In this document: positions 17,340 through 25,134 of the stretch, piece by piece
How positions within the stretch are numbered: position 1 is the stretch's first letter
Layout of the letters: every line of letters begins with the position of its first letter
NCBI GenBank assembly: GCA_903896925.1
Contig: CAITZM010000013.1
Span: 62,001-126,000 of the forward strand
Origin: an uncultured Lentisphaerota bacterium
Lineage (GTDB): Bacteria; Verrucomicrobiota; Kiritimatiellia; CAIQIC01
DNA length: 64,000 nt
Reading direction: 5' to 3'
The notes under the pieces: model-generated
Seen by the model: the letters and a program-made list of their open reading frames with translations, nothing else
Told to the model about the DNA's origin: nothing
Databases searched by the model: none
Translations under genes and position numbers: made by a program

Positions 17340-18626
17340 ATGAGCAGCAATCGCAGAGCTTTTTTGAAGCGCGCGGCCAGCGCCGCGGGCTTGCTCGCGT
17401 TCCCGACCATCATCCCGGCGCGCGTGCTCGGCGCCGATGCGCCCAGCAAGAAGATCCAGATGGCGCAGATCGGTTGCGGCGGCATGGGCAATGGCGATCT
17501 TGGCGGCCTGATGAACGCGCCGGAAGTGCGCTATGTGGCGGTGTGCGACGTCGATCAAAAGCATCGCGAGGCCGCTTGCGAGCGCGTCAACAAGCAGTAC
17601 CGCGACCAGTCCTGCAAGGGCTACAACGATTTCCGCGAGCTGCTCGCGCGCGGCGATCTCGACGCCGTCAGCATCGCCGTGCCCGATCACTGGCACGCGC
17701 TGACCGCCGTCGCCGCGCTGCGCGCCGGCTGCGATGTCTACGGCCAGAAGCCCCTCGCGCGCTCGATCCGCGAGGGCCAGGCGATTTGCAACGCCGTGCG
17801 CCGCTACGGCCGCGTCTGGCAGACCGGCAGCCAGCAGCGCTCCGACGAGCGTTTCTGGCACGGCGCAGAACTCGCGCTCAACGGTCGCCTCGGGAAGGTT
17901 TCGCTCGTCGAGGTCGGCCTGCCGAGCCGCGGCCCGGAAGTGAAGGATGTGCCGCCGTCGCCGCCGCCCGCCGGCTTGGATTGGAACCTGTGGCTGGGCC
18001 CGTCGCAGTGGAAGCCCTACAGCCAGTTCAGCGGCCGCGCGCCGCATTGGGACTGGCGCTGGATCATGGACTATTCCGGCGGCCAGCTCACCGACTGGTC
18101 GGGCCATCACATCGATATCGGCCTCTGGGGCCTCGGCCTCGATCACACCGGGCCGGTGGAAATTTCCGGTGTCGGCGAATACAACACCGGCGGGGTCTGG
18201 GATACGCCGAACAACTACGACCTGCACCTCAAGTTCGCCACGGACGTCGAGTTCCACATCAGCTCGAAGCTGAAGATGGGCACGAAGTGGATTGGCGACA
18301 AGGGTTCGCTCTGGGTGACGCGCGGCCAGCACGAGTGCTCCAACGCCGCGACGTGGAGCGAGAAGATCGGCTCGGAAGAAAAACGCCTTTATCATAGTCG
18401 CAGCCATCACCGTGACTTTGTGGACAGCGTGCTCGCGCGCCGCGATCCGGTGGCGCCGGTCGAGGCCGGGCACCGCGCGATCAGCTGCGGCCTGCTGGGC
18501 GAGATCGCGATGCTCACCGGGCGCAAGCTGCGCTGGAATCCGGAGCAGCAGGATTTTATCGGCGACCCCGCCGCCAGCGCGCTGCTGGGACGCAGCTATC
18601 GCGAACCGTGGAAGCTGGACGTATGA
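17340..18626 (+). CDS. Tat-exported Gfo/Idh/MocA family oxidoreductase
   Basis: The 428-residue protein has a Tat signal (NRRAFLKRAAS), Rossmann motif IGCGGMGNGDLGG (about residues 44-56), VPDHWHA, and QKP at residues 136-138 in place of EKP. The C-terminal domain has DWSGHHIDIGLWGLG, with the conserved histidine, and a terminal EPWKL. The stop overlaps the ATG of the DUF1080 gene (ATGA), a coupled pair. Redox chemistry on a sugar followed by action of the DUF1080 partner on a 3-keto-sugar is the likely pathway, from family knowledge. Confidence 0.9.
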   Translation: MSSNRRAFLKRAASAAGLLAFPTIIPARVLGADAPSKKIQMAQIGCGGMGNGDLGGLMNAPEVRYVAVCDVDQKHREAACERVNKQYRDQSCKGYNDFRELLARGDLDAVSIAVPDHWHALTAVAALRAGCDVYGQKPLARSIREGQAICNAVRRYGRVWQTGSQQRSDERFWHGAELALNGRLGKVSLVEVGLPSRGPEVKDVPPSPPPAGLDWNLWLGPSQWKPYSQFSGRAPHWDWRWIMDYSGGQLTDWSGHHIDIGLWGLGLDHTGPVEISGVGEYNTGGVWDTPNNYDLHLKFATDVEFHISSKLKMGTKWIGDKGSLWVTRGQHECSNAATWSEKIGSEEKRLYHSRSHHRDFVDSVLARRDPVAPVEAGHRAISCGLLGEIAMLTGRKLRWNPEQQDFIGDPAASALLGRSYREPWKLDV

Positions 18627-19348
18627 GCATGAAAACGAACATCTGTTTGATGCTGCTCGCGCTCGGCCTGGGCGCCGGGGCGGCGCCCGGCGAGGTCCGG
18701 CTCGTTGGCGGCGCGGACGACCTCGCGTCTTGGCGCGAGCCGCGCGGCGACTGGTTTACGGCCTCGGCTGTGACCACAAACGCGGAAAGCACCAAGTTGC
18801 TCGCGGCGACGGCGGGGCAGGGGAGCATCGTCAACGGCAAGACGGGCAAGACCAAGGACCTGTACTCGAAGCAGGAATTCGGCGACGCGGAAATCCACGT
18901 CGAGTTTATGATCGCGCCGCATTCCAATTCCGGCGTATATGTGATGGGCAGCTACGAAGTGCAGGTCTACGACAGCTGCGGTGTGGCCAAGGATAAGTAT
19001 CCCGGCATCGAGTGCGGCGGCATCTATCAGCGCTGGGCGGACGGCAAGGGCTTCGAGGGCTACTCGCCGCGCGTCAACGCGAGCAAGGCGCCGGGCGAGT
19101 GGCAGAGTTTCGATATCACATTCCGCGCGCCGCGGTTCGATGCCGCGGGCAAGAAAACTGCGAATGCTATGATGTTGAAGGTCCTGCACAACGGGCAGGT
19201 CGTTCACGAAAACGTGGAGCTGACCGGTCCGACGCGCGGGGGCGCGGCCGAGAAGGCAGTCGGGCCGCTGCGTTTGCAGGGCGATCATGGCCCGGTGGCC
19301 TACCGCCATCTCGTCGTGAGGCCGCTGGCGGAGCCGGCGAAACCGTAA
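18623..19348 (+). CDS. Exported DUF1080 (3-keto-disaccharide hydrolase family) protein
   Basis: The 241-residue protein has a signal peptide (MSMKTNICLMLLALGLGAGA) and a concanavalin-like jelly roll of the DUF1080/3-keto-disaccharide hydrolase family: DLYSKQEFGDAEIHVEF, PHSNSGVYVMGSYEVQVYD, CGGIYQRWADG, and a terminal GPLRLQGDHGPVAYRHLVV. Known members cleave 3-keto-glycosides made by Gfo/Idh-type oxidoreductases. The ATG sits in the ATGA overlap with the upstream oxidoreductase stop. It precedes the HEAT-repeat gene by 25 bp, so DUF6807, oxidoreductase, DUF1080 and HEAT genes form a likely operon. Confidence 0.9.
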   Translation: MSMKTNICLMLLALGLGAGAAPGEVRLVGGADDLASWREPRGDWFTASAVTTNAESTKLLAATAGQGSIVNGKTGKTKDLYSKQEFGDAEIHVEFMIAPHSNSGVYVMGSYEVQVYDSCGVAKDKYPGIECGGIYQRWADGKGFEGYSPRVNASKAPGEWQSFDITFRAPRFDAAGKKTANAMMLKVLHNGQVVHENVELTGPTRGGAAEKAVGPLRLQGDHGPVAYRHLVVRPLAEPAKP

Positions 19349-19373
19349 TTTGGGAAAAGCAAAGGAGCTAACT

Positions 19374-21398
19374 ATGAAGAGCAGAATCCTGTCGGTTGCC
19401 ATGCTGGTGTTGGCCGCATCCGGTTTCGCCCGGGCGGCGGACTATGTGCTCGCGGACGTCATGGGTTACGATTTCGACAAGCCGCGTGCGCCGCTGGCGG
19501 CGGTCGAGGATGCCGCGCGCCTCGGCGACGGAGCCAAGCGTGCCGCCGTCGAAAAGGACATGGTCGCTGTGCTCGCGGACGCGAAGGCGACCTATGCCGC
19601 CAAGCAGTTCGCCTGCCGCGTGCTGCGTCTGATCGGCACGGACGCGAGCGTCGCGCCCGTCGCTGCGCTGCTGCCCGATGAGAAGCTCTCGCACATGGCG
19701 CGCTTCGCCTTGCAGAGCAATCCCAGCCCGTTGGTGGACGAGGCCTTCCGCGCGGCCCTCGCCAAGACCAGCGGCGACACCCAGGTCGGCATCATCAATT
19801 CCATTGGCATGCGTGCCGACGCCAAGGCCGTCGCGCCACTGCGCGCGCTGCTCGCCGACGGCCAGCAGACAGGTGCTGCCGAGGCCGCCGTGCTCGCGCT
19901 CGGCCGCATCGGTACGCCGGAAGCCGCCGAGGCGCTGCTCCAACTCAAGACGCAGAGTGGAGCGTGGGGCATCGCGGTCGTCAATGCAGGCGAACGCCTC
20001 GCCGCACAGAAGGAAGCCAAGCTTGCGAAGAAGATTCTGCGCGTCGCCTATGACGCGGCCCAGAAGCCCGTCGCCAAGATGGCCGCGCTGCGCGGCCTGA
20101 TCGCCGTGGATTCCGATGCCGCCGCGGAACTGCCCGCGCTGCTGAAGAGCAGTGATCCGTTGATCGCCGTCGCCGCCGCGCAGCTGCTCGCCGAGCAGCC
20201 CGGCAAGAAGAATTCCAAGGTCATCGCTGCCCAGCTGCCCTCCGCCACGCCGTCCGTGCAGGTGATCCTGCTGCGCAACCTCGCGGGGCGCGGCGACGAG
20301 GTCGCCACCCCGGTCGTCGCCCAGCTCGCCGCCGGCGCAAACATCGAGGTGGCCGCCGCCGCCATCCTGACGCTCGGCGAGATCGGCAGTGCCGCGCAGG
20401 TTCCGCAACTGCTCAAGCTCGCCGCTGCGGGCGAAACCGCCGCGCCGGCCGCCGGCAGCCTCGAAAAGCTGCGCGGCAAGGACGTCAACGCCGCGTTGCT
20501 CAAGGCCGTGGGCGATGCCGATGCGGGCATCCGCGTGGCCGCGCTCAACGCGCTCGCCGCCCGGGACGCGAAGGAAGCTGCCTCCACCTTGCTCGCCCTG
20601 GGCAAGGACACGGACGCGAAGGCGAAGTCCGCCGCCTTCAAGGCCCTGCGCGCGCTTGCCGGCCCGGCCGAGGTGAAACCGCTGCTCGACATGCTCGTCG
20701 GGAGCGCCAGCCCCGCCGACCGCCAGCGCATCCAGCCCGCGCTGGCCGCGGCCGTGGAGCGGAGCACCGATGCCGCCGCCGTCGCCACCCTGCTGACCGG
20801 CGCGCTGAACGCCAGCGACGACATCAAGCAGGACCTCCTGCCGGTCTTCGGGCGTTTGAGCGGCGCCCAGGCGCTCGCCGCCGTGCGTGGCCAGCTCCAG
20901 GGTGCGAACGTCGAGACGCGCAAGGCCGCGATCCGCGCGCTCGCCGACTGGCGCGACGCCGCCCCGATGGCCGATTTGCTCGCCGCCGCCAAGGGCGACG
21001 CCGACAGCAACGCGAAGATCCTCGCGCTGCGCGGCTACATCCAGCTCGCCGGCCTGCCCGCCGAGCGTTCCGCGGCCGACTCGCTCGCGCTCTACCGCAA
21101 CGCGCTGGAACTCGCGGCGCGGCCGGAGGAGAAGATGCTCGTGCTCGCCGGGCTCGCCGGCGTCAAGAGCGCCGAGGCCTTCAAGCTCGCTGCGGGCTGC
21201 CTGGGCGACAACAAGAAGCTGAACGAAGCCACCGCCAACACCCTCGCGCAGCTCTGCGGCGCGTTGCCCGGCAAGGCCGATGCCGAGGCTGCCGCCGCGC
21301 TCAAGCAGATCCAGCCGCTCGTCAAGGACAAGAAGCTGAAAGCCGCTGTCGAAGGCGCGCTGAAGAAAGTGACGCCGAAGGAAGCGAAGAAGAAATAA
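19374..21398 (+). CDS. Exported HEAT-repeat protein
   Basis: The 674-residue protein starts at ATG 19374 behind AAAGGAG (an in-frame start at 19350 is weaker) and has a signal peptide MKSRILSVAMLVLAASGFARA. Nearly all the rest is a regular alpha-solenoid of about 30-residue alanine/leucine-rich HEAT or PBS-lyase-like repeats, such as AAEAAVLALGRIGTPEAAEA and VAAAAILTLGEIGSAAQVPQ, ending in a lysine-rich tail. No enzyme motif is present; it is likely a scaffold in the periplasm for the neighbouring redox and DUF1080 proteins. The family is frequent beside such genes in PVC bacteria. Confidence 0.85.
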   Translation: MKSRILSVAMLVLAASGFARAADYVLADVMGYDFDKPRAPLAAVEDAARLGDGAKRAAVEKDMVAVLADAKATYAAKQFACRVLRLIGTDASVAPVAALLPDEKLSHMARFALQSNPSPLVDEAFRAALAKTSGDTQVGIINSIGMRADAKAVAPLRALLADGQQTGAAEAAVLALGRIGTPEAAEALLQLKTQSGAWGIAVVNAGERLAAQKEAKLAKKILRVAYDAAQKPVAKMAALRGLIAVDSDAAAELPALLKSSDPLIAVAAAQLLAEQPGKKNSKVIAAQLPSATPSVQVILLRNLAGRGDEVATPVVAQLAAGANIEVAAAAILTLGEIGSAAQVPQLLKLAAAGETAAPAAGSLEKLRGKDVNAALLKAVGDADAGIRVAALNALAARDAKEAASTLLALGKDTDAKAKSAAFKALRALAGPAEVKPLLDMLVGSASPADRQRIQPALAAAVERSTDAAAVATLLTGALNASDDIKQDLLPVFGRLSGAQALAAVRGQLQGANVETRKAAIRALADWRDAAPMADLLAAAKGDADSNAKILALRGYIQLAGLPAERSAADSLALYRNALELAARPEEKMLVLAGLAGVKSAEAFKLAAGCLGDNKKLNEATANTLAQLCGALPGKADAEAAAALKQIQPLVKDKKLKAAVEGALKKVTPKEAKKK

Positions 21399-22109
21399 TC
21401 GACCGTCGGCTGCATCAGCAGCCAGTGGGTTTGGCAGGGGCGCAGACAGCTGCGCCCCTGCGCTTTTTCAGCGGACAGGCTCACGAGGTTACTGCCGGGT
21501 TTCCTCCAGATAATTTATGAGGATTGGTAGGCCTTCTGACGGGAGCTTCTCGCGGTGCGAGAGGACTACGCTGGCGACGTTACAAAGTAGTCCTCACGCT
21601 CCGTGTGAGGTTTAGTCGCGACGTAGTCGCATGAGGTTTCTCCCACGGCGGCAGGCTTGCCCCGGCGAAGTGCTTGGACGTAGCCGGGAATGCCGCCGCT
21701 CCCAGCTAGACAAGCACAGAAAAATTGTGGGCGGGGCTTCTAGCCTCGCGAGCTCAACCTGAACGTTGCGCGGGGCTGGAAGCCCCGCCCACAATGTTTG
21801 TTTTGATATGCGGGAAGTCGCGAGCGCTGTTGTTGTTTGGGAGTGATATTTGGCGGATCCTGCCGAAGCAGGACGCCGTCCCTACCAGTTGGTATGAACG
21901 TGTAGGCAGGGCCGCAGCGCCTGCGGTGAGCTTGTCGAATCCGCCGCGACGTCCGCCATCAACATGAGCAAAACACAGCTCAACGACGCCTTTCCGCATC
22001 TCCTCCTCAAATCCACGCTTGACTCCCCGCCAGCCGCATCAAGAATGCGGCATGGTGTTTGAAATCATTGCATCAGCAAGTCAGCAGCGTTGAGTGGAAG
22101 GAGCAGGCC
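21399..22109. repeat. 711-bp spacer filled with hairpin repeats, no gene
   Basis: No gene is supported. It contains CTCACGCTCCGTGTGAG (about 21595-21611), a GCGGCAGGCTTGCCCCGGC stretch, a large inverted pair in which TTGTGGGCGGGGCTTC (from 21725) pairs with GAAGCCCCGCCCACAA (to 21795), and CTGCGGTGAGC-TTGTCGAA (21921-21939), which recurs at 27063-27081 and, reversed, at 27489-27507. Confidence 0.65.
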
Positions 22110-23462
22110 ATGGATGTGAAGCGACGGGATTTCATGAAGGCCGTGTCGTGCGCGGGCGCGGTGGCCGCGCTGTCGGAGGCGGGCTGCCAGACAGCGGGGA
22201 CTCCGGCCCGGGCGGGCACCTCGGTGATGGGGCTCACGGCGCCGCCGCTGGACGAGGTGCGCGTGGGTTTCATCGGCTTGGGCCATCGCGGTCCGGCGGC
22301 CGTGCGGCGCCTGAGCCGGATCCCGAAAACCAAGGTCGTCGCCCTGTGCGATGTGTACGATGCGCGCGTTGCCCGGAGCGTACAGGACGTCATGGCCGCC
22401 GGCCACGCGCAGCCGGCGTGCTATTACGGCTCGGAACACATTTTCAAAAAGATGTGCGAGCGCAAGGATGTGAACCTGATCTACGTCTGCACGCCGTGGG
22501 AGTGGCACGTGCCGATGGCGCTCTACGCGATGCAGTGCGGCAAGCACGTCGTGGTGGAGGTGCCCATCGCGATGACGGTGGCCGACTGCTGGCAGCTGGT
22601 GGACATGGCCGAAAAGACACGCCTGCACTGCATGATGCTGGAGAACTGCTGCTACGGAGAGGACGAACTGTTTGCGCTCACGCTGGCGCGCAACGGACTG
22701 CTGGGCGAACTGGTCCACGGCGACTGCGGCTACATCCACGAGCTGCGTGCCGGCCTGCTGGACAACACCTACTACAAAAATTATCCGCTCGAGTATTTCC
22801 GACGCCACGCCGGCAACTCCTACCCGACCCACGGGCTGGGGCCGATCTGCCAGTACATGGGCATCAACCGCGGCGACCGCTTCGAGCGCCTGGTTTCGAT
22901 GGAATCGGCGGAGTTCGGGCTGACCGACTACATCAAGCAGAAGTTCGGACCGGCCGATCCGCGCGGCCACACCAGCTACAAGTCGGGCGACATGAATACC
23001 ACGATCGTCCGCACGGAGCGCGGGCGCACGATCATGATCCAGTACGGCCGCTACAGCCCGCGCCCCTATTCGCGCATAAATCTGATCGGTGGCACGAAGG
23101 GCACGCTGTGTTCCTATCCGCTGCGTGTCGCCCTCGCCCCCGCGTGGCACGAATGGATGAGCGACAAGGCGCTGGCCGAGCTGCAGTCCAAGTTCCAGCA
23201 TCCCCTCTGGCAAAAGGTGGGCGAGATCGCGAAGAAAAACGGCGGGCATGGCGGCATGGACTACATCATGGAGTATCGCCTGTGCCACTGCCTGCTCAAC
23301 GGCCTGCCGCTGGACCACAGCGTCTACGATGGCGTGACCTGGAGCTCGCTGGTGGAACTGACCGAGCAGTCCGTCAATCAGGATGGAGCCTCGGTCAAGA
23401 TCCCCGACTTCACACGCGGCGGCTGGCGCACCGCCCAGCCGCTGGGTTTGGTCGAGGTGTGA
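22110..23462 (+). CDS. GH109-like Tat-exported glycosidase (Gfo/Idh/MocA fold)
   Basis: The 450-residue protein starts at ATG 22110 behind GGAAGGAGC, with Tat signal KRRDFMKAVS and lipobox-like EAGC (Cys26). Rossmann motif GLGHRG lies at residues 56-61. In place of EKP it has EVP (residues 150-152), and the following HCMMLENCCYGEDEL and YPTHGLGPICQYMGINRGDR blocks are hallmarks of glycoside hydrolase family 109 (alpha-N-acetylgalactosaminidase), which cleaves via a bound NAD without net redox. The substrate may be an N-acetylhexosaminide, but GH109 specificity varies. Repeat-rich DNA precedes it. Confidence 0.88.
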   Translation: MDVKRRDFMKAVSCAGAVAALSEAGCQTAGTPARAGTSVMGLTAPPLDEVRVGFIGLGHRGPAAVRRLSRIPKTKVVALCDVYDARVARSVQDVMAAGHAQPACYYGSEHIFKKMCERKDVNLIYVCTPWEWHVPMALYAMQCGKHVVVEVPIAMTVADCWQLVDMAEKTRLHCMMLENCCYGEDELFALTLARNGLLGELVHGDCGYIHELRAGLLDNTYYKNYPLEYFRRHAGNSYPTHGLGPICQYMGINRGDRFERLVSMESAEFGLTDYIKQKFGPADPRGHTSYKSGDMNTTIVRTERGRTIMIQYGRYSPRPYSRINLIGGTKGTLCSYPLRVALAPAWHEWMSDKALAELQSKFQHPLWQKVGEIAKKNGGHGGMDYIMEYRLCHCLLNGLPLDHSVYDGVTWSSLVELTEQSVNQDGASVKIPDFTRGGWRTAQPLGLVEV

Positions 23463-23523
23463 AGGTCGAAGGGGCGTCCTTCGCAGAAGGACGCCTCTTG
23501 GGCGTCGGGAGTGGACCGAACAC

Positions 23524-23739
23524 CTATTTCTTGTCCAGCACCACGGTAATCCAGCCGCGAACCATCAGGCCTTCGGAGTTGCCGCCAAAGCCGTGCACTT
23601 GTGTGATCGTCCAACCATCCGTGAGATATTTTTGCAGGTGCTCCTCGATTAGGCCATGCTTATCCGCAAAACTGCCCACCATCAACCTGCCCTGCGCGTA
23701 GCTTGAGTTGTCCAGATAGATTGTCACAAGCTTCTGCAT
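23524..23739 (-). CDS. Small conserved protein of unknown function
   Basis: The 71-residue protein starts MQKLVTIYLDN and contains LMVGSFADKHGLIEEHLQ and a final VRGWITVVLDKK. The ATG (23737-23739) is preceded by GAGGAG at the right spacing. I recognise the sequence style as a short conserved hypothetical found in planctomycete and verrucomicrobial genomes, but no function is known to me. It follows the DUF1080 gene start region on the opposite side: transcription is leftward, and it ends 61 bp from the GH109-like gene, tail to tail. Confidence 0.75.
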   Translation of the reverse strand: MQKLVTIYLDNSSYAQGRLMVGSFADKHGLIEEHLQKYLTDGWTITQVHGFGGNSEGLMVRGWITVVLDKK

Positions 23740-23765
23740 GGTGTCTCCTCTGTCATGGAATCGAT

Positions 23766-24455
23766 TTAATCGAGCTGGTTGATCTTCACGTTGCGGAAAT
23801 AGATCTGCGCGCCGCCGTGCTTGCCCTGCAGGCCGATCTTGCCCTTCGTCGGCAGCGCGGCCATCGGCTTGCTCAGCCACGCGGGGATGTCGGAGCCGTC
23901 GGGATTCTTCTTGGGCTCGGTCCACTTGCGCATGTCGCACTGCGTGACGAGTTCGCCGTTGAGCATCACGTACAGCAGCTGGCCCTTGGCCCAGATCGTC
24001 ATGCGGTTCCACTCGCCGGGTTTCTTCACAACCGACTTCGTGGGCGCGAGGCGGCCGAAGAGGCCCGCGCACTTCCATGTCGCCGGCACCTTGGCCCACT
24101 TGTCGCCCCAGTCGTCGAGGATCTGGATCTCGATCGAGTTCGGGATCCAGTTCTTCTGGTCGGAGGCGTAGATCACCACGCCGCTGTTGGCGTTGGGCGC
24201 GGTCTTGAACTCCAGATCGACCACGAAATTCTCGTAATCCTTCCGGGACCAGATCACCTCATCCTTGCTGGCGGTCAGCGCCCCGTCCTCGACGTACCAG
24301 ATGCCTTTTGGGAAATCCGCGTTCGAGAGGTCAGGCGCGATCAAGTTCTCCCACCGGGCCGAGGCGGGGTGGGCTTTGGGCGGCAGCGCCGTCGTCGCGC
24401 AACCGGTGAAACAGGGCACTAACGCGAGCGTCAGCAGGCTCAGCAGTTTGTTCAT
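23766..24455 (-). CDS. DUF1080 (3-keto-disaccharide hydrolase family) lipoprotein
   Basis: The 229-residue protein starts at ATG 24453-24455; a longer in-frame start at 24539 only adds non-protein-like residues. A lipobox (CFTGC) follows the signal. The DUF1080 jelly roll shows NFVVDLEFKTAPNANSGV, then NSIEIQILDDWG, GEWNRMTIWAKGQLLYV and a terminal GKIGLQGKHGGAQIYFRNV. It is one of three DUF1080 proteins in the window and sits upstream of the 71-residue protein gene, with a 26-bp gap, as a two-gene leftward unit. Confidence 0.9.
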   Translation of the reverse strand: MNKLLSLLTLALVPCFTGCATTALPPKAHPASARWENLIAPDLSNADFPKGIWYVEDGALTASKDEVIWSRKDYENFVVDLEFKTAPNANSGVVIYASDQKNWIPNSIEIQILDDWGDKWAKVPATWKCAGLFGRLAPTKSVVKKPGEWNRMTIWAKGQLLYVMLNGELVTQCDMRKWTEPKKNPDGSDIPAWLSKPMAALPTKGKIGLQGKHGGAQIYFRNVKINQLD

Positions 24456-24657
24456 GGTGGTCTCCGCGCGCACGATAGCGAAACGCCTGCCGGATGCAAG
24501 CGCGGGGGGAATAGGACCTATGTGACCCATAGGACGCATGAGGGCAAAGCGGATCCCGAACGGTGCGCTGCCGGCGGTTCGCCGCTTGACGGCGGCTGCG
24601 GCGCGATTAGACTGCGAGCATGTTCAAGGGCCCGGTGCCGGGCCGGAAGGAGAAGAT

Positions 24658-24870
24658 ATGACGTTCATCATTCTGCCGCTGCTCATCCTCGCGTGGGCGA
24701 TCTTTTGGGTCTGCCAGTTTGTGCTTTTGATGGCCCTGCAGGACGACATCCTGCCCGGACGGCATGACAAGGTCCTGTGGTTCATCGCGTTTCTCGTTTG
24801 CCCCCTGTTCACCCCGTTTGCCTTCCTGCTCTTGCGGAAGGTCCGGCTGGGCGCCAAGACCGCGTGCTGA
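24658..24870 (+). CDS. Small two-helix membrane protein
   Basis: The 70-residue protein starts at ATG 24658 after GGAAGGAGA. Two hydrophobic stretches (residues 3-24 and 40-58) are separated by DDILPGRHDK. The frame is open back to 24538 but the strong ribosome-binding site marks this start. Function is unknown. Confidence 0.6.
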   Translation: MTFIILPLLILAWAIFWVCQFVLLMALQDDILPGRHDKVLWFIAFLVCPLFTPFAFLLLRKVRLGAKTAC

Positions 24871-25075
24871 TCTGGCCTGGGTTATTTTGACCTGCCGGGT
24901 TTGGGTGGGCGAGCCTACTGGCGAGCCGCCAACCAGAGCGGCGACTTTGGCCCAATCTCCGCAAGCCATGTCTCGCGGCGAAGAGACAAGCAAAGTGGGC
25001 AAATCAGCCCCTGAAAACGGCTCGCGAGTACGCTCGCCCTCCCGTGATTTTCCGGGCCAGACGGGCGACTCCCAC

Positions 25076-25107
25076 TTCGATGTTGGATATTCGATGTTCG
25101 GTGTTCG
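25076..25107. repeat. TTCGATGTTGGATATTCGAT low-complexity repeat
   Basis: Tandem variants of TTCGATGTT / TTGGATATT / TTCGATGTTCGG lie just past the permease stop. This is a low-complexity dispersed repeat, not coding. Confidence 0.5.
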
Positions 25108-25134
25108 CAGCGGGAGGTTCGCTTTCGGCGGGGC

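Noticed and set aside
21595-21795. Possible CRISPR array or tRNA in the repeat-rich spacer
   Set aside because: Repeats are hairpin families of different sequence without regular spacing, and no cloverleaf with TTCRA arm was found.
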